Positions 30,361 through 35,000 of a stretch of 35,000 nt of DNA are shown one piece after another. The stretch covers positions 260,157 through 295,156 of the forward strand of contig KV908464.1 in assembly GCA_002005505.1 (NCBI GenBank), in the 5' to 3' direction. The translations under genes and the position numbers were made by a program. Numbering within the stretch: position 1 is the stretch's first letter; every line of letters starts with the position of its first letter. The notes under the pieces were generated by a model, which was not told the DNA's origin, made no database searches, and saw nothing but the letters and a program-made list of their open reading frames with translations. The stretch is from Botryococcus braunii. Its lineage: Eukaryota > Chlorophyta > Trebouxiophyceae.

Positions 30361-30510
30361 ATAATGATGATGATGATGATGATGACGACGACGAAGACGA
30401 CGACGACGGCAACGACGACGACGACACAGATGATGATGGTGGTGGCAGTGGTGCACTGGTAATTATGAGGAGGAGAAGGAGGATGATGACGAGTATCGAC
30501 GACTATTCCA
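30361..30510 (+). repeat. GAT/GAC tract, right side of the copia insertion
   Basis: ATAATGATGATG continues the microsatellite interrupted at 24647, then changes to GAC/GAT/GAA codons that in one frame read Asp-rich (DDDEDDDDGNDDDDTDDDGG) and then Arg-rich. It may be the other half of an acidic coding tract, but no frame joins it convincingly to the gag-like start at 24325. Confidence 0.6.
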
Positions 30511-30549
30511 ATGCCATTGTTTCCAACGACGATGGTCGCATCAAGCGTG

Positions 30550-30690
30550 GAAATAATGGTTAAACAGGCGCTAGTTGCGCATGAAGACCTTGTATGGTTT
30601 TCTACGCATTGGAGGGTGAGCTTTGCGATTGCCCAGGCCGTTGGGCGGCAGTTGGCTGCGAGGCTCCGGAGCTCCCTTATGATCGATCCC
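30550..30690 (+). pseudogene. Second R2-like element C-terminal fragment
   Basis: The plus-strand frame reads KQALVAHED, then THWRVSFAIAQAVGRQLAAR. This matches the ending of the element at 4514-5478 (NQAIIAQED ... RRVSFIIAAAVGRQLAAR). Only the last 40 or so codons are left and the stop is not conserved. It is followed by T6 and a run of 17 G (30700-30716). It is an independent, older 5'-truncated copy. Confidence 0.6.
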
Positions 30691-30716
30691 TTATTTTTTG
30701 GGGGGGGGGGGGGGGG

Positions 30717-32457
<1,741 letters not shown>

Positions 32458-32512
32458 AATGGTCATCCCTTCAGCCGTAATGGCTGGTTTTGGATATAAT
32501 ATTTCCTTCCTT
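32458..32512 (+). mobile_element. Severely 5'-truncated LINE tail (LINE-A type)
   Basis: CAGCCGTAATGGCTGGTTTT (32472-32491) followed by GGATATAATATTTCCTTCCTT matches the LINE-A 3' end at 1988-2030, including the AGCC/GGCT stem (32473-32476 and 32482-32485) with a five-base loop. Nothing of the ORF is left. Confidence 0.75.
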
Positions 32513-35000
32513 GCAGCATGAATCTCCCTTCGCGGCAGGTTCCTAAGCTAGCACAAATCGGCGCTGTCGCCAAGGCCCTGAAGATCCTAGGACCACGTGC
32601 TTGAAGCTATATAGAGCCCTGAAGACAGCAGACAAGTTGAATCCCGGGCATTCCCGGATTTACGAAAACTCCTATTTCAACTGTCGTCATTCTTACTTCA
32701 TAATTTCATCCTCAAAAATGCAAACAGGATACCCACGACAAACCTTGACCAAGTGCAAGGCAATGTGAGTGGATACCAGTACGAAGCTACGAGTCCGATA
32801 TTCAACAGAATCTGTGTGCACATAGACTCTGCACCTTAGTGCCACGGCGCGTTAAAAGGGGTTAAAATTTTCACACAAAGCGTGCAGAGTCCAATCGGTC
32901 CTCGTATGTCAACGCATGTCCAAAACCATGTCCCCTCTTAAGTGGGCCAGCACCAGAAAGAGCGCCGGGGCGTGAACAAGACTTCTGTCTACCATCTCTA
33001 CGAGGGCTACAATACCTCTTGTACTATGGGATGCAAAGAGGGATAGTAGGGATAGAAACTACGTATATACGAATCGGGACCGTTGGGGTCCTACTTGCAA
33101 ATCACTGTGACATATCATTAATGACAAAACTGATATTATTACTCCAAGATTATGCAGGGTATGCATAAACCTGCATATACGAAACCCTTTACGGCAGACT
33201 AATGCCTGCAACTGGCTAAATTGCATCTGCATTTACCAAGCAACACCTGTACCTTGCTGGGCGAGGCTAGTATTCCACACCCTTTAACCTGTGATTGAGG
33301 CTGGCTCGAGCTAAAGGACGGTGCTTTGCTCAACCTAAAGTTCCATCACCTGCCGAACAACCACAATGCCTTTGGACAAGTATCAAGTTTCCATTCTTTG
33401 GGTGTGGAGGGAATCAGGGACGATGCACTGCTGCTGCTACATCACCTGTCCCACGTGAATCGTGCAAATCTGTACCCTTCCAACCTGTAAGAGGGTGTAC
33501 AAACGCAACGCCTCCATTGACGAATAATTATAAATTTTATAGACCTTTTCGGGCATCAGACCTCCTCTGATGAATGAACTTTTTGGGGCATCAGTCAGCA
33601 TCGTTGCAATGCATCTTCTGGCGCTCCAGCTGCAGCATGATGTGATCACCTGACTGGCCCCGTATTAATCACCAAGCCACCCATTTGACGAAATTCAACC
33701 AAATTCCTGCGCATGCCAGCCATGCATCAATTGATGGGTAGTATCGGTTCCAAAGATTCCAGCCATCCCATCTGAATCAGGTTAGCAGACTTTCTGATGC
33801 ACACCACCATGCATGAACATCTGGCAACACTACCAGCACCGGTTCAGTAAACGTCCCGGACCACAGCGCTTGGTATCCTTCGACTGCGCAACATGGTTAA
33901 TATTGTGTTAACATAATAATGGCCTTCTATGCTGGAGATACCATAGCTATGTAGCTAGGATGTATATTGCTAGGACAGCTGGGTCATTAGGGAAGATGCC
34001 CAGCAAAGCGATGTACAGACATCGATGTACAGATATCTTCAGAACTAAAACGCCAGCAATGTGAGGCCAAGGCCCAGTATCAGTGCCTTGGGAAGATAAT
34101 TATAGGGATGGCACAATATTTGAAGTTGTAACCAGAACTTAGTGTGGAACTTTGCTACTTGCAGAATGACACCAGCCGCCCAGCCATGCAGGTACAAAGC
34201 TGGAAGACGACCTTCGACTTCATACGCATACGTGTTGAAGCCCTGCAGTTAAAGCTCCTGAAGTGCACCGGTGTATAAGTGCATGCCAGGCACGTACGGA
34301 CCGTCTGAGATCCAACCCTTTACCATTCATCTGATCTTTCCAAACCTGCAGCGAGGTCCGTGACACTTGGTTGCGTGCCTCCTAATCAGAGTCCCTACTC
34401 CCTGACCCTTCTGTACAGATGGGATCAGTCAAACAACATATACCAGATCTTCAGCTCTCAAACCTTTCCACCCTAAAACAGCTTCTGTCTTTCTTATGGG
34501 AAACCACACACCTTCAACGCCGATCTTGAGCGCTCCTCTGTACAAGGAGCACCTCCAAACACTTGGAAGTCCGAGCTCTATACGCTTTTCGAGTCTGACT
34601 TCTTTACTTTGGTCGTGCTTTAGAAATCTGTGCAATTTCTAATTTACACAACCCCAGGTGCCCGTGGTCGCTGGAACTAAACCACCCAAGAACGTCAAAT
34701 TTGAGAAAACTGGTGAAGGACATTAGTACCAACCCTCAGCTGTCGTCGTTTCTCAAACAAAAAGCATACCGTGTGGGCATCGTACAAACGACAGGCCGCC
34801 TGTCGGTAAATACCTCTCGACTCCCTTATCAGTCTTAAGCTCCCATCTCGCCGGATACTACTCGCAACTTCCGTGTAACCAGTTCCAATAGGTGACGCAA
34901 CTTCTGGCTCCTGAGTTTGAAGTCCCGACCCGACTCGCGAGTCCTGAACTGCTGAATGAGGCCATACAAACATGCACGAACCTCCCTTACACAAGAGCTA
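32513..35000. other. Non-coding stretch to the right edge
   Basis: No gene, repeat or element is supported in these 2.5 kb. Open frames are under about 100 codons, with no motif. Exons of a host gene, if present, are too short to call by eye. Confidence 0.4.

Overview
This window is nuclear DNA from a eukaryote with a repeat-rich genome. It contains two LINE non-LTR retrotransposons, a chromodomain Ty3/gypsy element, a Ty1/copia element, and fragments of an R2-like non-LTR element and of a probable second Ty3-type element. There are also long microsatellites, and almost nothing that looks like a host gene. The mix of elements, the plant-like initiator-tRNA primer site and the retroelement types suggest the green lineage (a streptophyte or chlorophyte alga, or a land plant). 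The species cannot be read from the sequence. No tRNA, rRNA, CRISPR or prokaryotic operon was seen.

Layout. 1-2040: 3' part of LINE-A (plus strand), running off the left edge. 2041-3307: non-coding. 3308-4371 and 9317-10383: two copies of a segmental duplication carrying the 5' end of an unrecognised gene. That gene is open (335 codons) only at 8517-9524, and is truncated and frameshifted in the first copy. 4372-5478: a LINE tail, then the C-terminus of an R2-like element (minus). 5479-7000: short repeats, an alternating CT/GA mirror-type microsatellite block and another LINE tail. 7421-7516: a hairpin with perfect 36-bp arms.

10412 to at least 21383: LINE-B on the minus strand (3' UTR, reverse transcriptase, endonuclease, ORF1). 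It is split by a full-length Ty3/gypsy chromovirus at 13481-19993 with 241-bp LTRs and a CCATA target duplication. Removing the insert and one target copy rejoins the LINE endonuclease in frame, so LINE-B was there first. 21530-23960 is a long A+C-rich, strand-asymmetric stretch upstream of LINE-B ORF1.

23991-24480: probable 5' LTR, primer site and gag start of a second Ty3-type element, running into a (GAT)n tract. A Ty1/copia element (24648-30360, minus strand, 753-bp LTRs, ATAAT target duplication) sits inside that tract. It lacks gag, has a nonsense codon in protease and a frame break before RT, and has lost part of RNase H. To its right lie an Asp-codon-rich tract and a second R2-like C-terminal fragment. 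30691-35000 holds an (AT)n microsatellite, a LINE tail and otherwise featureless DNA.

The elements share no pathway: the window is a record of nested insertions. The best leads are the same-frame ORF1-UAG-ORF2 arrangement in LINE-B, the half-tRNA primer site of the copia element, the four identical 132-bp units in its LTRs, and the 36-bp-arm hairpin.
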